From positions 62,001 through 126,000 of the forward strand of contig NC_008553.1 of assembly GCF_000014945.1 (NCBI RefSeq): DNA of 64,000 nucleotides. The letters are read 5' to 3'. The stretch's first letter is position 1, and each line of letters opens with the position of its first letter. This DNA is from Methanothrix thermoacetophila PT. GTDB taxonomy: Archaea > Halobacteriota > Methanosarcinia > Methanotrichales > Methanotrichaceae. Positions 47,799 through 57,732 of this stretch are shown piece after piece. The translations under genes and the position numbers were made by a program. The notes under the pieces were generated by a model that ran no database searches, had not been told where the DNA came from, and saw only the letters and a list, made by a program, of their open reading frames with translations.

Positions 47799-47825
47799 CC
47801 CGCGATGGTGCGGGATCTTTTTTTT
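47799..47825 (+). terminator. ferritin terminator
   Basis: Stem CCCGC / GCGGG with loop GATGGT, then ATC and eight T. It lies 80 bp after the ferritin stop and immediately before the end of the convergent gene. Confidence 0.75.
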
Positions 47826-47831
47826 GTCATC

Positions 47832-48578
47832 TTATATGCAAGGCAGCCAGTCAACGCTTATCGCGCCGCATGTCGAGTTGCCCCAGAGCTGGATGAACTT
47901 CTCTATTGAGAAAACACCTGTTAGATCCTCAATGCTCCGGCCGTACTCGACGTGCCTGCCCTTGACTATATCCTGTGCCTCTGGCTCTCTTGACATCCAT
48001 CCGATGTGAGCGACACCGATCACGTTGCTGTTGATGTTGGCCTCAAGCACTCCTGTGCAGCAGCTGTTCACATTATCGGCGTATCCATTACCGAATCCGT
48101 ATGCTCTCGTCTTGATCTCCGTGCTCTTCTGAAGATGCTCAGCGTGTGTGTACATCTCTGTCACAACTGCACCGATCCTGTAGTTCTGGACGCACAGCTT
48201 GTCTATCCACTTCTGATCGTATGTGCCCGTCTGGTAGCTCACGGGCATGTACTCGAGATCCTGCTCCGATGTGAAGTTGATGTAGTCCATTGGGTAATCG
48301 CTGCCGGTCGGGTAGTCACAGGACGTGTAGAGCGGATCGTAGCCACTGCTCAGCTGCCTCTCTGCCTCGAGCTCTATCCTCGAGTTCACGTTGCCGCTTC
48401 CCGACTGCTTCTCGACGAGCTTTGCTCCGCTGTACCCGTACTGCGTGGATATCACGATCTCCAGGTTCCTGTACCCCACGCCCTTCACTACCGACTTCTC
48501 GTACATGTAGTTTGCAGCGCTGCAGAGTCCAGTGAATATCACAAGAAGCAGCAACATGGATACCAGCTTTTTTCTCAT
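47832..48578 (-). CDS. secreted protein, VDW-x-PC-x family, long member
   Basis: 248 aa with signal peptide (KKLVSMLLLLVIFTGLCSAA). The fullest member in the window: N-terminal YMYEKSVVKGVGYRNLEIVI, central EYMPVSYQTGTYDQKWIDK and CVQNYRIGAVVTEMYTHAEH, then VLEANINSNVIGVAHIGWMS, YGRSIEDLTGVFSIEKFIQL and the end VDWLPCI. Nine Cys including CCTG. Function unknown; exported. The C-terminal half is almost the same as 703-1122, the whole length matches 18258-18890. Confidence 0.85.
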   Translation of the reverse strand: MRKKLVSMLLLLVIFTGLCSAANYMYEKSVVKGVGYRNLEIVISTQYGYSGAKLVEKQSGSGNVNSRIELEAERQLSSGYDPLYTSCDYPTGSDYPMDYINFTSEQDLEYMPVSYQTGTYDQKWIDKLCVQNYRIGAVVTEMYTHAEHLQKSTEIKTRAYGFGNGYADNVNSCCTGVLEANINSNVIGVAHIGWMSREPEAQDIVKGRHVEYGRSIEDLTGVFSIEKFIQLWGNSTCGAISVDWLPCI

Positions 48579-49083
48579 CTCTATACCGATCCTTTCGCTT
48601 TTAGGCCTGATCGCACGACCTCCTACATCCTGAATCTCCCAACAGGCCAGGCCAAGCCATCCTTTCCCCCCATCCGCGATGCCTGGTATAACCGATTCTT
48701 ATTTTAAGCTTGTGCCCGGCTGGATCTCGTGTTCATTCCCGAAATCGCTCTCTCCGGTCTGCGGTTCACACCATCCGCAGGCCTCTTATCCAGAGGGCGG
48801 TGTGCATAACAAGGGTCCATCGTCCGAACCCGATGATTCCCCTGGTTATGCGTAATCCTTTTATTCTTTGATCGTGAGTCAACTTCGCTGTCAGGGCAGG
48901 GAAGAGCTCCAAGGAGATGCTCCTCTGGCCAGATGCTCCCGGCAGGGAGGAGCGGGGTCGGAGCGGTCTGAACTGCATGTCCTTTGAGATGTGTGGGACA
49001 TCCCACAGCGGATGACAGCGCCTGACAGAAATGAATTTGAGACCCGCGCTTCGTGTGCGGGATGTGATCGCATACATCGTGAT
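48579..49083. other. intergenic region before tRNA-Leu
   Basis: About 500 bp without a convincing gene on either strand. ATGTCC (48978-48983) and GGACAT (48998-49003) frame a small hairpin. No dispersed repeat of families A-C is seen. Confidence 0.4.
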
Positions 49084-49168
49084 GCGGGGGTTGCCAAGTC
49101 AGGTCAAAGGCGCTGGATTCAGGGTCCAGTCTCGCAGGAGTTCGTGGGTTCGAATCCCATCCCCCGCA
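49084..49168 (+). tRNA. tRNA-Leu(CAG)
   Basis: 85 nt, class II. Acceptor GCGGGGG/CCCCCGC, discriminator A. Anticodon arm CTGGA-TTCAGGG-TCCAG gives CAG. A long variable arm (TCTCGCAGGAG) and T-arm GTGGG-TTCGAAT-CCCAT complete it. No intron. Confidence 0.95.
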
Positions 49169-49437
49169 CTCTTTTGAGAGATGCGGTTTGGTGAGATGCT
49201 GTTCTATTCGCGGGATACAATCGGCGATCTCGATTCCAGGAACCGGATGCCTCGGCGTGATGCTCTATGAAGCCTTCTGGATCTGATGCTCCAGCCCGAG
49301 GTAAGCACACAAAAGAAGATGGGCTGCTGCCATCTCTTGCATCTCTCTTCCATGAAACCCGCGAACAACGCAAGCTTTTTATTCTGAGTTGCAATGATCC
49401 TTCTGCCTTCGCACTTATTGTATGATGAGGATTTGAA

Positions 49438-49950
49438 ATGGCCAGAATGCACAGTCGTAAGAAGGGTTCATCTGGATCGAGACCACCAGTGGTGGACAAG
49501 CTGCCTGAGTGGTGTGATGTGAGCAAGGAGGAGCTCGAGAAGACCATAATGACCCTCCATGAGAGGGGGATGTCGAATGCGATGATCGGGCTCACGCTCA
49601 GGGATCAGTATGGCGTGCCGAATTTGAAGCTTATCCTCGGAAAGAGCCTGAGCAGCTTCCTGAGAGATAGGAATGCACTCCCGGAGATACCTGAGGATCT
49701 GAGCAACCTTATGAGAAAAGCGCTTAGGCTCAGGAGGCATCTTCTCAGAGCTCAACCGAGAGGCACAGTGAGTGATACGAGCATAAGCAGGCTTCCGAGG
49801 ACCAAGGATATACACAACAAGAGAGCCCTCCAGCTCGTTGAGAGCAAGATCCGCAGGCTTGTGAGGTACTACAAGCAGGTTGGCAGGCTTCCGGCAACAT
49901 GGGAATACAGGCCTGAGACCGCTGAAATTCAGATATCCTCAAAGCAGTGA
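49438..49950 (+). CDS. rps15: small-subunit ribosomal protein uS15
   Basis: 170 aa, the archaeal/eukaryotic long form. MARMHSRKKGSSGSRPP, then GLTLRDQYGVPNLKLILGKS and the S15 core HNKRALQLVESKIRRLVRYY. It binds 16S rRNA in the central domain. First gene of rps15-recJ-pcc1-serS; the next gene overlaps or abuts its stop. Confidence 0.96.
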   Translation: MARMHSRKKGSSGSRPPVVDKLPEWCDVSKEELEKTIMTLHERGMSNAMIGLTLRDQYGVPNLKLILGKSLSSFLRDRNALPEIPEDLSNLMRKALRLRRHLLRAQPRGTVSDTSISRLPRTKDIHNKRALQLVESKIRRLVRYYKQVGRLPATWEYRPETAEIQISSKQ

Positions 49951-49952
49951 TC

Positions 49953-51236
49953 ATGAATGCGTTCGAGAAAGCCGCGGAGACCATAGCAAGGGCCATTCTC
50001 CAGTGTGATCGGGTTGTTGTGGTCTCACACGATGATGCAGACGGCATATCGTCAGCAGGCTTGATCTGCAACGCTCTTGCTCGTGCTGGAATCCCTTTCC
50101 AGGCCAGGCTCACGCAGCGTCTGACTGCAGATACCATTGAGGGCCTGAAGCCTCCCATTGTCTTCTGCGACATGGGCAGCGGCCAGCCTGATGTGATATC
50201 CGGAATAAAGGGCGAGGTCTTTGTGCTCGACCACCACAAACCTGTCGGCTCTCTGAACTGTATCTCTCTTAATCCCCACAACTTCGGCATCGATGGTGCC
50301 TTTGAGATAAGCGCATCAGGGGTCGTCTACTCTGTCGTGAGAAAGATGGGGGATAACAGAGACCTCGCAGGGCTTGCGCTTGTGGGCGCAATCGGCGACA
50401 GGCAGGCGATGATCGGCGCGAACAGGCACATACTTGAAGAGGGGATTGCAGCGGGCGCGGTCGAGGTGCGACCTGGCCTCAAGATGGCAGAGGATGGTGA
50501 CATCTCGAAGGTCTTCGAGCGATCCATCGAGCCGCTGCTCGACTTCACTGGAGATCCGGAGCGGGTGAGGGCGTTCCTGGGAGAGATCGGTGTTGATGGT
50601 AGGGTAGAGGATCTCAGGGGCGAGCCTCTTACGAGGATATCAACTGCACTGGTTCTCAAGCTTCTCATGCAGGGGAGCTTCGCGGCGGATTCTGTGATAG
50701 GAGAGGCGATACGGCTGAAGAGAGAGGTCGTTGAGAACGCCTTTGAGCTTGTCCTCCTCCTGAACGCGTGCGGTCGCCTCGAGAGGCCTGGGATCGGGCT
50801 GACGCTGTGTCTGCGTGACAGGTCTGCGCTACCTGAGGCAAGAAGGATCGCAGATGATTACAGAAAGGAGATTCTCGCAGGCATAGATCTGCTTCGCAGG
50901 AACAGTACAGAGATGGAGAACATAAGGTACCTGATAGCAGAGAACCTCCACGGCGGAGGGGTCATAGCGGGTCTCGGCATAAGGTATCTGTACACCGATA
51001 AACCGCTCATAGTTCTGAATAACAAAGACGGCACCGTCAGGGTCTCTGCGAGAGGTAACAGGCCGCTCATAAGGAGAGGGCTGGACCTGTCCATAGCTTT
51101 GAGAGCGGCCGCGGAAAGCGTTGGCGGAAAGGGCGGCGGGCACAGCATAGCAAGCGGCGCCTCAATACCGCCCGGCACTGAGAAGCAGTTTCTCCTGAAG
51201 CTGAATGAGATCATCGGTGGTCAGCTGAAGCGATGA
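49953..51236 (+). CDS. RecJ-like DHH/DHHA1 exonuclease
   Basis: 427 aa from ATG 49953 (GTG 49947 overlaps rps15). DHH motifs: VVSHDDADGISSAGLICNAL, VFCDMGSG, VFVLDHHKPVG and GAIGDRQA. The C-terminal DHHA1 motif is GGKGGGHSIASGASIPPG. Archaeal RecJ-like proteins degrade single-stranded DNA or RNA, and some (GAN) bind GINS at the replisome; the position beside rps15 and pcc1 is conserved in euryarchaea. ATGA overlap with pcc1. Confidence 0.93.
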   Translation: MNAFEKAAETIARAILQCDRVVVVSHDDADGISSAGLICNALARAGIPFQARLTQRLTADTIEGLKPPIVFCDMGSGQPDVISGIKGEVFVLDHHKPVGSLNCISLNPHNFGIDGAFEISASGVVYSVVRKMGDNRDLAGLALVGAIGDRQAMIGANRHILEEGIAAGAVEVRPGLKMAEDGDISKVFERSIEPLLDFTGDPERVRAFLGEIGVDGRVEDLRGEPLTRISTALVLKLLMQGSFAADSVIGEAIRLKREVVENAFELVLLLNACGRLERPGIGLTLCLRDRSALPEARRIADDYRKEILAGIDLLRRNSTEMENIRYLIAENLHGGGVIAGLGIRYLYTDKPLIVLNNKDGTVRVSARGNRPLIRRGLDLSIALRAAAESVGGKGGGHSIASGASIPPGTEKQFLLKLNEIIGGQLKR

Positions 51237-51451
51237 TATATGTAAAGCTCATATTCTCGGGCAGTGATGTGCAGGAGATATCAAAGGCACTGGAGCCGGA
51301 CAACCTTCCCAGCATGAACGTTTCCGTGCAGGATGATGAGCTGATCATAGAGCTCCGTGCTGAGAGAATCGGCACCGTGCTCTCCACGGTCGATGATCTG
51401 CTCATGAACATCAAGGTGGCTGAGGAGGCCATTGGCTCCTCGGAGGTTTGA
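51233..51451 (+). CDS. pcc1: KEOPS subunit Pcc1
   Basis: 72 aa. [20 protein letters not shown] and [20 protein letters not shown] match Pcc1, the small dimerising subunit of the KEOPS complex that makes N6-threonylcarbamoyladenosine at tRNA position 37. Start overlaps the recJ stop by 4 bases. Kae1-Bud32 and Cgi121 are not in the window. Confidence 0.9.
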   Translation: MIYVKLIFSGSDVQEISKALEPDNLPSMNVSVQDDELIIELRAERIGTVLSTVDDLLMNIKVAEEAIGSSEV

Positions 51452-51452
51452 G

Positions 51453-52955
51453 ATGAAATTCCATTTAGAGGTAAGCCTGAAGCTTAGCGGCGATGCCGCA
51501 AATGCTGAGGGCGATCTCGCTGAGTTCTTCGAAAAGCAGGCTGTGGACCTCCTTAAGAAGGGGGCGCCTGAGGGCATGGGCGCGAAGGTCGCTGGCTGGA
51601 GGATCACGGGGGACCAACTGGAGATAAAGATAGAGAGCGATAGATATGTAAGGGCGCATGATGCCCTTCTCAGGCTGAGAAAACCGCTGGCGAACCTGCT
51701 TGGCAGAAAACACAGGCTGGGGATCAGGGGTATAAACGTCAGCAGATTCGAGATACAGATCGAGTCCAATCGCCAGATAACCCACAGGATTCCCTATGTC
51801 AGGGAGTCGAGATACGAGGATGGTCTCCTCACGCTGATCTTGGGCGTCGAGGATCCGAAGCGCGGATGGACATGGATGCTAGAGAACCGCATCCCGGACA
51901 GGATTGTCAACCTCCTTGAGGAAAAGCTCCAGAGCTACGGCGGAAAGGCCGAGCACTGGGAGTTGCTGTGGGAGAGCCCGCCGAGGGAGTTCAAGTTCAG
52001 TGGCGATCCCACGCAGGAGATGGTGAAGAGAGGATGGATAAAGCACGGATCTGCGAGAGGTCAGTGGATACACGGCCCGCAGTCAACGCATCTCTTCAGG
52101 ACGTTCGAGAGGATCGTGCTCGAGGAGATTCTTGTGCCCCTCGGATACAGGGAGATGATATTTCCCAAGCTCGACACATGGGATGTGTGGAAGAGGAGCG
52201 GGCATGCGCAGGGGGTCTACCCTGAGATATACTACGTGTGCCCGCCCAAGAGCAGGGACCCGGCGTTCTGGGAGGAGGTCATTGATTATTATAAGGTGAC
52301 ACATGAGATCCCGCTCGATCTGATAAAGGAGAAGATCGACTACCCGATCGGAGGCATGTGCTATGCTCAGTGCCCCACATTCTGGGTCTTCCTCCAGGGC
52401 GCCACGCTCCCGAATGACGAGCTCCCGATAAAGGTCTTCGACAGGTCCGGGACGAGCCACAGATATGAGTCAGGTGGCATTCATGGCATAGAGCGCGTCG
52501 ACGAGTTCCACAGGATAGAGATCGTCTGGCTCGGCACAAAGCAGCAGGTCATGGAGGAGGCGGAGCGGCTCAAGGAGAGGTACAAGCACATCTTCGAGGA
52601 GATACTGGAGCTGCGTTGGCGCATGGCCTGGGTCACTCCATGGTTCATGGCGCAGGAAGGCAGAACAGGCCTCGCCGAGATGGAGGGCGCCGGCACCATA
52701 GATTACGAGGCGCTGCTTCCATACAGCGGCAACTGGATCGAGTTCCAGAACCTCTCCGTGAACGGCGAGAAGTACCCGAAGGGGTTCTCTGTGAAGGCGC
52801 AGAGCGGCGAGAGCCTGTGGAGCGGATGCAGCGGGGTTGGTCTGGAGAGATGGACCAGCGTCTTTCTGGGACAGAAAGGTCTGGATCCCGATAACTGGCC
52901 TGACGAGTTCCGGAAGAGGTTCGGGGAGATGCCCAGAGGCATCAGGTTCCTCTGA
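51453..52955 (+). CDS. serS: seryl-tRNA synthetase, methanogen (SerRS2) type
   Basis: 500 aa from ATG 51453, with CGGAGG upstream; a longer frame overlaps pcc1. The atypical class II enzyme: a long N-terminal tRNA-binding domain (1-165), then motif 2 [20 protein letters not shown] with zinc-ligand CYAQCPTFW and EIVWLGTK, and motif 3 [13 protein letters not shown]. It charges tRNA(Ser) with serine using an active-site zinc. This form replaces the common SerRS in many methanogens. Fourth gene of the operon. Confidence 0.94.
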   Translation: MKFHLEVSLKLSGDAANAEGDLAEFFEKQAVDLLKKGAPEGMGAKVAGWRITGDQLEIKIESDRYVRAHDALLRLRKPLANLLGRKHRLGIRGINVSRFEIQIESNRQITHRIPYVRESRYEDGLLTLILGVEDPKRGWTWMLENRIPDRIVNLLEEKLQSYGGKAEHWELLWESPPREFKFSGDPTQEMVKRGWIKHGSARGQWIHGPQSTHLFRTFERIVLEEILVPLGYREMIFPKLDTWDVWKRSGHAQGVYPEIYYVCPPKSRDPAFWEEVIDYYKVTHEIPLDLIKEKIDYPIGGMCYAQCPTFWVFLQGATLPNDELPIKVFDRSGTSHRYESGGIHGIERVDEFHRIEIVWLGTKQQVMEEAERLKERYKHIFEEILELRWRMAWVTPWFMAQEGRTGLAEMEGAGTIDYEALLPYSGNWIEFQNLSVNGEKYPKGFSVKAQSGESLWSGCSGVGLERWTSVFLGQKGLDPDNWPDEFRKRFGEMPRGIRFL

Positions 52956-53050
52956 CCTCTCCGCCTTTGTATTTGCATTACATCGCTCTCCCCTAGATCG
53001 ATCTCCACGCAATCGTTTGTGCCACATGGGCATGCATTATTCCCGCAGGA

Positions 53051-53137
53051 CCTGTCCGAATAAGCAAAAAGTAATTGTGGCAAACAAGATCTCTAAGGCA
53101 CATTATTTTTGGCTTCCGCATCTTATTCAGATATGTT
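53051..53137 (+). repeat. dispersed repeat A, copy 4 (divergent)
   Basis: CCTGTCCGAATAAG at the left and CTTATTCAGATATG at the right; the interior shares little with other copies. GCAGGA precedes it, as also at 53143-53148. Confidence 0.6.
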
Positions 53138-53148
53138 CTTCCTGCAGG

Positions 53149-53231
53149 ACGTGTCCGAATAAGAGCTTAAGCCAGAAGCCGGGCCTTACTGCTTTTGGAT
53201 GTCTGAGACACTAATCCTCATTCGGACAGGT
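53149..53231 (-). repeat. palindromic dispersed repeat A, copy 5
   Basis: Ends CGTGTCCGAATAAG and CTCATTCGGACAGG. The minus strand carries GACATCCAAAAGCAGTAAGG and CTTAAGCTCTTATTCGG, the same order as 27431-27514. Tandem with the preceding copy. Confidence 0.8.
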
Positions 53232-53250
53232 CCTTCCTGCAATTCACAAG

Positions 53251-53258
53251 ATTTTAAT
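53251..53258 (+). promoter_or_regulatory. TATA-like box for the AMMECR1 gene
   Basis: ATTTTAAT at 53251-53258 would place +1 near 53280, making ATG 53282 a leaderless start and excluding ATG 53264. Confidence 0.45.
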
Positions 53259-53281
53259 CCGATATGCATCAATTCTTATTT

Positions 53282-53890
53282 ATGCTCACACTGGAGGAAG
53301 GAAGAAGGGCGGTCAGGCTGGCCAGGGATGCGCTGACAGCTTACGTCCACAGGAAAGAGATCATAAATCCGCATGATCTCCCTGGAGTCTTCAACGAGAG
53401 GCGGGGCGTTTTTGTGACCCTGGAGAAGGATGGAGAGCTGCGTGGGTGTATAGGATATCCCAGAGCAGTCCTCCCGCTCGGAAAGGCGATTGTCGATTCC
53501 GCGATTAATGCCGGCACGCGAGATCCCAGGTTCCCCAGGGTCCGTCCGGAGGAGCTCGATGAAATAACGATAGAGGTGACGGTCCTCACCGAGCCTCAGG
53601 TGATGGATGGCGATAAAAAAACGCTGCCCGAGAGGGTTCAGATCGGCAGGCATGGGCTGATCGTCACCAGGGGAATGTGCTCCGGTCTGCTCCTCCCGCA
53701 GGTTGCACCGGAGTACGGCTTCGACTCAGTGGACTTTCTCTGTCAGACGTGCCTCAAGGCTGGGCTTCCGGTTGATGCATGGCTCGACGATGATACGGTG
53801 ATCGAGTGCTTCGAGGCACAGATCTTCTCCGAAACCAGCCCGAATGGCGATGTGATCGAGAAAAAGCTGCCTGCATGCGAGACGCGATGA
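53282..53890 (+). CDS. AMMECR1 family protein
   Basis: 202 aa from ATG 53282 (MLTLEEGRRAVRLARDAL). The family motif RGCIGYPRAVLPLGKAI (canonical LRGCIG) and IEVTVLTEP are present. The archaeal members are widespread and often sit beside MEMO-type or radical SAM genes, and biochemical function is unproven; the conserved Cys and Arg suggest catalysis. The DUF1614 gene follows 14 bp downstream. Confidence 0.9.
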   Translation: MLTLEEGRRAVRLARDALTAYVHRKEIINPHDLPGVFNERRGVFVTLEKDGELRGCIGYPRAVLPLGKAIVDSAINAGTRDPRFPRVRPEELDEITIEVTVLTEPQVMDGDKKTLPERVQIGRHGLIVTRGMCSGLLLPQVAPEYGFDSVDFLCQTCLKAGLPVDAWLDDDTVIECFEAQIFSETSPNGDVIEKKLPACETR

Positions 53891-53904
53891 GTGGTGGATG
53901 AGAT

Positions 53905-54663
53905 ATGCTGGAGTTGATGATCCCCTTCTTCCTACTCCTTGTTATTCTGCTGCTGGCCCTCCCGCTGATATTCATATACCTCTTCATACGCATCACAGAG
54001 GAGGCATTCGAACAGATCGGCTTCGGCCACTGGCACGCGAGCCTTATGGTCTTCGGCTCGATAATTGGGAGCATGATAGATATCCCGCTGCACAGTGGGG
54101 TTATAACAACATATCCTGCGTTCATGGTCGATCTGATGGGGACCATGGACGTTCCTGTGAGCTTCCATCCGGTGCGCCTGCTGGTCAACGTCGGCGGATG
54201 CATTGTGCCGGTTCTCGTGAGCATAGATCTCCTCAGGCGGCACAGAGCGCCGGTCTCGACAGCCCTGCTTGGAGCAGTGGTCGTGGCAATCCTCACGTAC
54301 ACAATGGCGGAGCCGGTGCCGAATGTGGGCATAACCCTTCCCGTGTACATCCCTCCGGTATCGGCTGCACTGGTGGCGGTCGTCCTCTGCAGGGGATACA
54401 GAACCGCGCCGGCGATCGCGTACATCAGCGGTTCGATCGGCACCCTGCTAGGCGCGGATGTGATGAACCTGCTCACGCCAGGGGTCCTGCCAGCGCTTGC
54501 CCCTCCATCTGCGTATCCCCGACCCCTTGCACTCTCGATCGGCGGCGCCGGCATATTCGACGGTATATTCCTGACGGGGGTGATGGCAGTCCTCCTCGCG
54601 TCTCTGGTTGTGTGTCTGCTGGGAGGCGGGAGCTGCAGATCTAGGAGGATCTCAGTATCATAG
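53905..54663 (+). CDS. DUF1614 membrane protein
   Basis: 252 aa. Six to eight hydrophobic segments beginning at residue 5. LMVFGSIIGSMIDIPLHSG and LLVNVGGCIVPVLVSI, plus ISGSIGTLLGADVMNLL and SIGGAGIFDGIFLTGVMAVL, match DUF1614 proteins of archaea and Deltaproteobacteria. Substrate and role unknown. It follows AMMECR1 closely and likely shares its transcript. Confidence 0.85.
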   Translation: MLELMIPFFLLLVILLLALPLIFIYLFIRITEEAFEQIGFGHWHASLMVFGSIIGSMIDIPLHSGVITTYPAFMVDLMGTMDVPVSFHPVRLLVNVGGCIVPVLVSIDLLRRHRAPVSTALLGAVVVAILTYTMAEPVPNVGITLPVYIPPVSAALVAVVLCRGYRTAPAIAYISGSIGTLLGADVMNLLTPGVLPALAPPSAYPRPLALSIGGAGIFDGIFLTGVMAVLLASLVVCLLGGGSCRSRRISVS

Positions 54664-54956
54664 AGCAGATCTCAAAAACAGCAACCACTTCGACAGGCGC
54701 TCCCCTATCCCATGCACTGCCGGATCTCCTGTCGCACTGATAACGCTGTTTTCATTTTTTTAGTGTCTCTTCAGTCGCATGCGGGTTTGGGATGAGTTCA
54801 GGGACAAAATGGCAAGCAAATTGAGCAAACACGGATGCTTGGAGTCAGCATGTGATCGCAGGCATGCGTGGAGGCATGGTGAACACGGTCTTGAGGCAGG
54901 TTCTCGGAAATCCGCTCGAAGTAAGATTAATATCATCTATATCAAAGACTCAACCG

Positions 54957-55631
54957 ATGAATTACGTCGATCAGGTTTACCTGTTTGTTGGAAAGGTCGT
55001 GGTGCTCGCTCTTCTCATATCATTTCTCCTCTCTCTCATCATCGCGCTGCTCGTCGGCGTCTCCTTCAAGACTAGGAGGTATTTCCTGGCCAGGCCGATG
55101 CTCATAGGCATAAGCCTTCTGGAGAGCTTCGTCAAAGCGATATTTTGGCTGGCCCGCGCAGACGACAAGATCGTTGACGATGTCGGGATATCTCTGATGA
55201 ACTACATCAACAGGGGCAAGTTCTATGCCACTCCTGTCGGGGACAGGTTCGTGTTCATGCCCCAGTGCCTGCGGTCTGTCGAGTGTCCCGCGAAGCTCAC
55301 GCCCGAGGGGATAAAATGCGTGGGGTGTGGCAGATGCGGGATAGGGGAGGCGAAAAAAATCGCCGAGTCGCGGGGGTACAGGTTCTTTGTTGTTCCGGGA
55401 TCGAGCTTTATAAAACGCATCATTCAGAGATACCATCCGAAGGGAATAGTCGGCGTCGGGTGCGAGATGGAGATAAAGGAGGGGCTCATACTCTGTCACA
55501 GCCACGGCATACCGGCCATAGGCGTCCCCCTATCCACAGCAGGCTGCGTCTCCACAACCCTCGAATGGGAGCGGCTGTACGATGTGCTTCTCCAGAGGTC
55601 CAGCAGGGAGCCTGAGAGACATCAGACTTAA
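54957..55631 (+). CDS. DUF116 family membrane-anchored protein
   Basis: 224 aa from ATG 54957 (MNYVDQVYLFVGKVVVLALL); AT-rich TAAGATTAATATCATC around 54922-54936 about 26 bp upstream supports a leaderless start here instead of 54852. One or two membrane segments open the protein. A Cys-rich central stretch follows (CLRSVECPAKLTPEGIKCVG and CGRCGIG), with GVGCEMEIKEGLILC later, suggesting metal or Fe-S binding. Widespread in methanogens; function unknown. Confidence 0.8.
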   Translation: MNYVDQVYLFVGKVVVLALLISFLLSLIIALLVGVSFKTRRYFLARPMLIGISLLESFVKAIFWLARADDKIVDDVGISLMNYINRGKFYATPVGDRFVFMPQCLRSVECPAKLTPEGIKCVGCGRCGIGEAKKIAESRGYRFFVVPGSSFIKRIIQRYHPKGIVGVGCEMEIKEGLILCHSHGIPAIGVPLSTAGCVSTTLEWERLYDVLLQRSSREPERHQT

Positions 55632-55636
55632 TGCAA

Positions 55637-55661
55637 AAAGGCGGGTTTTAGGAATCCTCAG
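55637..55661. repeat. single arm of the 59018-59115 inverted repeat
   Basis: AGGCGGGTTTTAGGAATCCT here is the reverse complement of GAGGATTCCTAAAAACCCGCC at 59018 except for one A. It lies six bases after the DUF116 stop. Confidence 0.5.
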
Positions 55662-55709
55662 GGGTTTGCGTCTTGCTATCACCTGGATGGGAGCGAAATG
55701 CCTCTCGCA

Positions 55710-56834
55710 TCAGCACTTCGTCTGCACGCCCTCCTTTAGGAGCTCCCTGCCAGCTCCATTCCTCTTGGCTATGTAGCTCTTGAGCTTTATACCGAGTAGG
55801 GCTGTGGCCATGGCCCCCATGGCGCAGACCGCAAAGTACTGGATCGAGCTGAGGGGTGACATACTGAAGTCCTGTGTGAAGTTCGCTAATATAACTATGC
55901 TCGCGCCCCAGAATATGAGACCTGTTGCGAAGAGGAAGAATGGATATGAGTATGTCCTGGGATCCTTTATGCCCTCCAGGTGCATATCTATGAGCTTCCC
56001 CACGTTGGCGCAGATGCCTGCTGCGACGTACCACCAGACGCTTGCGTTTATGAAGAGCATCAGCAGTGTGAGGTAGCCGTACCATATCGGTCCTTTGTAA
56101 GAGTACCAAACATTCGCTATTCCCTGGATCGTGGCTATTATTATCAGCATCCCTGCAAGTATGTATGTGACGAATGATATCTTGCCTGCGTACAGCGATC
56201 CTCTCAGCGTCTTCTTCGTCTCGTCCAGGAAATCGTCAAGCCCCAGGCCTCTGAAGAGCAGGTAGAGCCCTACGGAGCCTGTTATCGCTATGATCGCCCC
56301 GTTCGGGTAGTTCAGCAGGTAGAATATGGAGAACATCAGTAGCGCCAGGCCGGGTGGGATGAATATCGTGTGGCTTATCTTCGGGTCTGTGAATACCTGC
56401 TTCAGCAGGTAGTATGTGCTCTCGATGCTGGGATTCTGCTTAACCAGTATGCGTCTAACACCGTCGACCTTTATCCTGGACTGTATGATCGGAAGGATCG
56501 CCTCATCCTCTGCGCCGTCCGATACAACAATGACTGACTTAGGGTCCAGACGCTCTATGAGCTGCTCGAGCTGCTCTGCAAGCTTCCTGTCCGCGCTGAG
56601 CCCAACCTTCTCGTCGCCGGTTATCGTCGCAATCTCAACAGATCTCTCAGCAGCGAGCTCGTCATAAATCTTCAGCCCGCCGAAGATCGTGTTGGTGTCG
56701 GACTCCTCCGGATCGGCAAGCCCGAGTGTGAGAGCCGCGTTCAGGTTCTCCTCCCTTCCAACCACCGGGCTCTTGATGCCGGCCTTCCGGCCCAGATCGT
56801 CATCGCGGTCAATGCAGAGCACCAGTACGTCCAT
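55710..56834 (-). CDS. DUF373 family membrane protein
   Basis: 374 aa. MDVLVLCIDRDDDLGRKAG and VVGREENLNAALTLGLADPE are the signature opening of DUF373. The soluble part (1-140) is followed by five or six membrane segments from about residue 160 (SHTIFIPPGLALLMFSIFYL...). Conserved in methanogens and other euryarchaea; the Asp-rich nucleotide-binding-like N-terminus suggests a signalling or channel role, but none is established. Confidence 0.88.
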   Translation of the reverse strand: MDVLVLCIDRDDDLGRKAGIKSPVVGREENLNAALTLGLADPEESDTNTIFGGLKIYDELAAERSVEIATITGDEKVGLSADRKLAEQLEQLIERLDPKSVIVVSDGAEDEAILPIIQSRIKVDGVRRILVKQNPSIESTYYLLKQVFTDPKISHTIFIPPGLALLMFSIFYLLNYPNGAIIAITGSVGLYLLFRGLGLDDFLDETKKTLRGSLYAGKISFVTYILAGMLIIIATIQGIANVWYSYKGPIWYGYLTLLMLFINASVWWYVAAGICANVGKLIDMHLEGIKDPRTYSYPFFLFATGLIFWGASIVILANFTQDFSMSPLSSIQYFAVCAMGAMATALLGIKLKSYIAKRNGAGRELLKEGVQTKC

Positions 56835-56922
56835 GATTCCACTTTGGGTAGAAATCTACTTAAATTATTCTATGTTCTGGAAGCGCGCTATCGCATAGCA
56901 CTAAAAAATATTACTCACAAAA

Positions 56923-57732
56923 TCAAATCTGTTCTGCATCATATTCATGCTGCTCGAATATCGGCCTCTCAGGCACCAGGTATATCGTCCAGAATGATAG
57001 AAGCGTGACGATTGTCTTCACAGCGATATTCGTCTGGAACATCTGGATCATCGCATCGAACCCGATTATTCCGGTGAATGCTATCAGCGGAAATAAAATG
57101 CTGTCCACGGGTATCGATATCGCGTTAGAAATTGCAACCCGGGCCCACTGTGGCCTGTTCCTGCCCCAGCCGGTGACCCAGAGGTGGTAGATCTCTGTGT
57201 CGGTGAGCTCTGCTATGACCATGGTTATCACTGAGCCGAGGACGATCCTGAGCTGGAGGGAGAAGATCGACTGCCACCATGGTCCGCCGGATGTCTCGAA
57301 TATCCCGAATAGGAACTGCCACGCAGCCTGCCCGCCGTTTGCAGCCCAGTCAGGCTCCGCCGGCATCAGAACCACTATCTGGAAGTAAAGTGCTGCCAGG
57401 AGGTTTATTAACGCGCTGAGCCAGATCGTGGTTATGGCAGCCCGCATCCCGAGCTGCTTGTGTATCAGGTCCCTCCACGTGAACGTCATGGAGTATATGA
57501 AGCCAGCATCCATGACGAGTCTCCCGAAGTAGGTGACCTTCGTCGCGGCTATGTTGCCGGCCAGTGAGAAGAATATGTAAAGCCCGCAGAGGATTATCGC
57601 GGCCTGTGTTTTATCAATACGGAACCTCCTGCGAGCAGCCCCTCCGCCTTGACTGTAGTGGGGAGATCTTCCATAAGCGCTGCGACTGTCTGCCTGATCG
57701 CCATCGGTTCGCTCATCCTGGAGCCTGCTCAC
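56923..57732 (-). CDS. VUT/YhhQ-type queuosine-precursor transporter
   Basis: 269 aa. A charged 40-residue N-terminus precedes six membrane segments (AAIILCGLYIFFSLAGNIAA, ...). VTYFGRLVMDAGFIYSMTFT and LRIVLGSVITMVIAELTDTE match the VUT (YhhQ) family that imports preQ0, preQ1 or queuine-type bases. It overlaps the 3' end of tgt by 20 bp in the same direction, so it is co-expressed with the enzyme that uses such a base. Confidence 0.88.
   Translation of the reverse strand: MSRLQDERTDGDQADSRSAYGRSPHYSQGGGAARRRFRIDKTQAAIILCGLYIFFSLAGNIAATKVTYFGRLVMDAGFIYSMTFTWRDLIHKQLGMRAAITTIWLSALINLLAALYFQIVVLMPAEPDWAANGGQAAWQFLFGIFETSGGPWWQSIFSLQLRIVLGSVITMVIAELTDTEIYHLWVTGWGRNRPQWARVAISNAISIPVDSILFPLIAFTGIIGFDAMIQMFQTNIAVKTIVTLLSFWTIYLVPERPIFEQHEYDAEQI

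Noticed and set aside
48579-49083. Short frames in the gap before tRNA-Leu
   Set aside because: Overlapping frames on both strands without ribosome sites or recognisable sequence.
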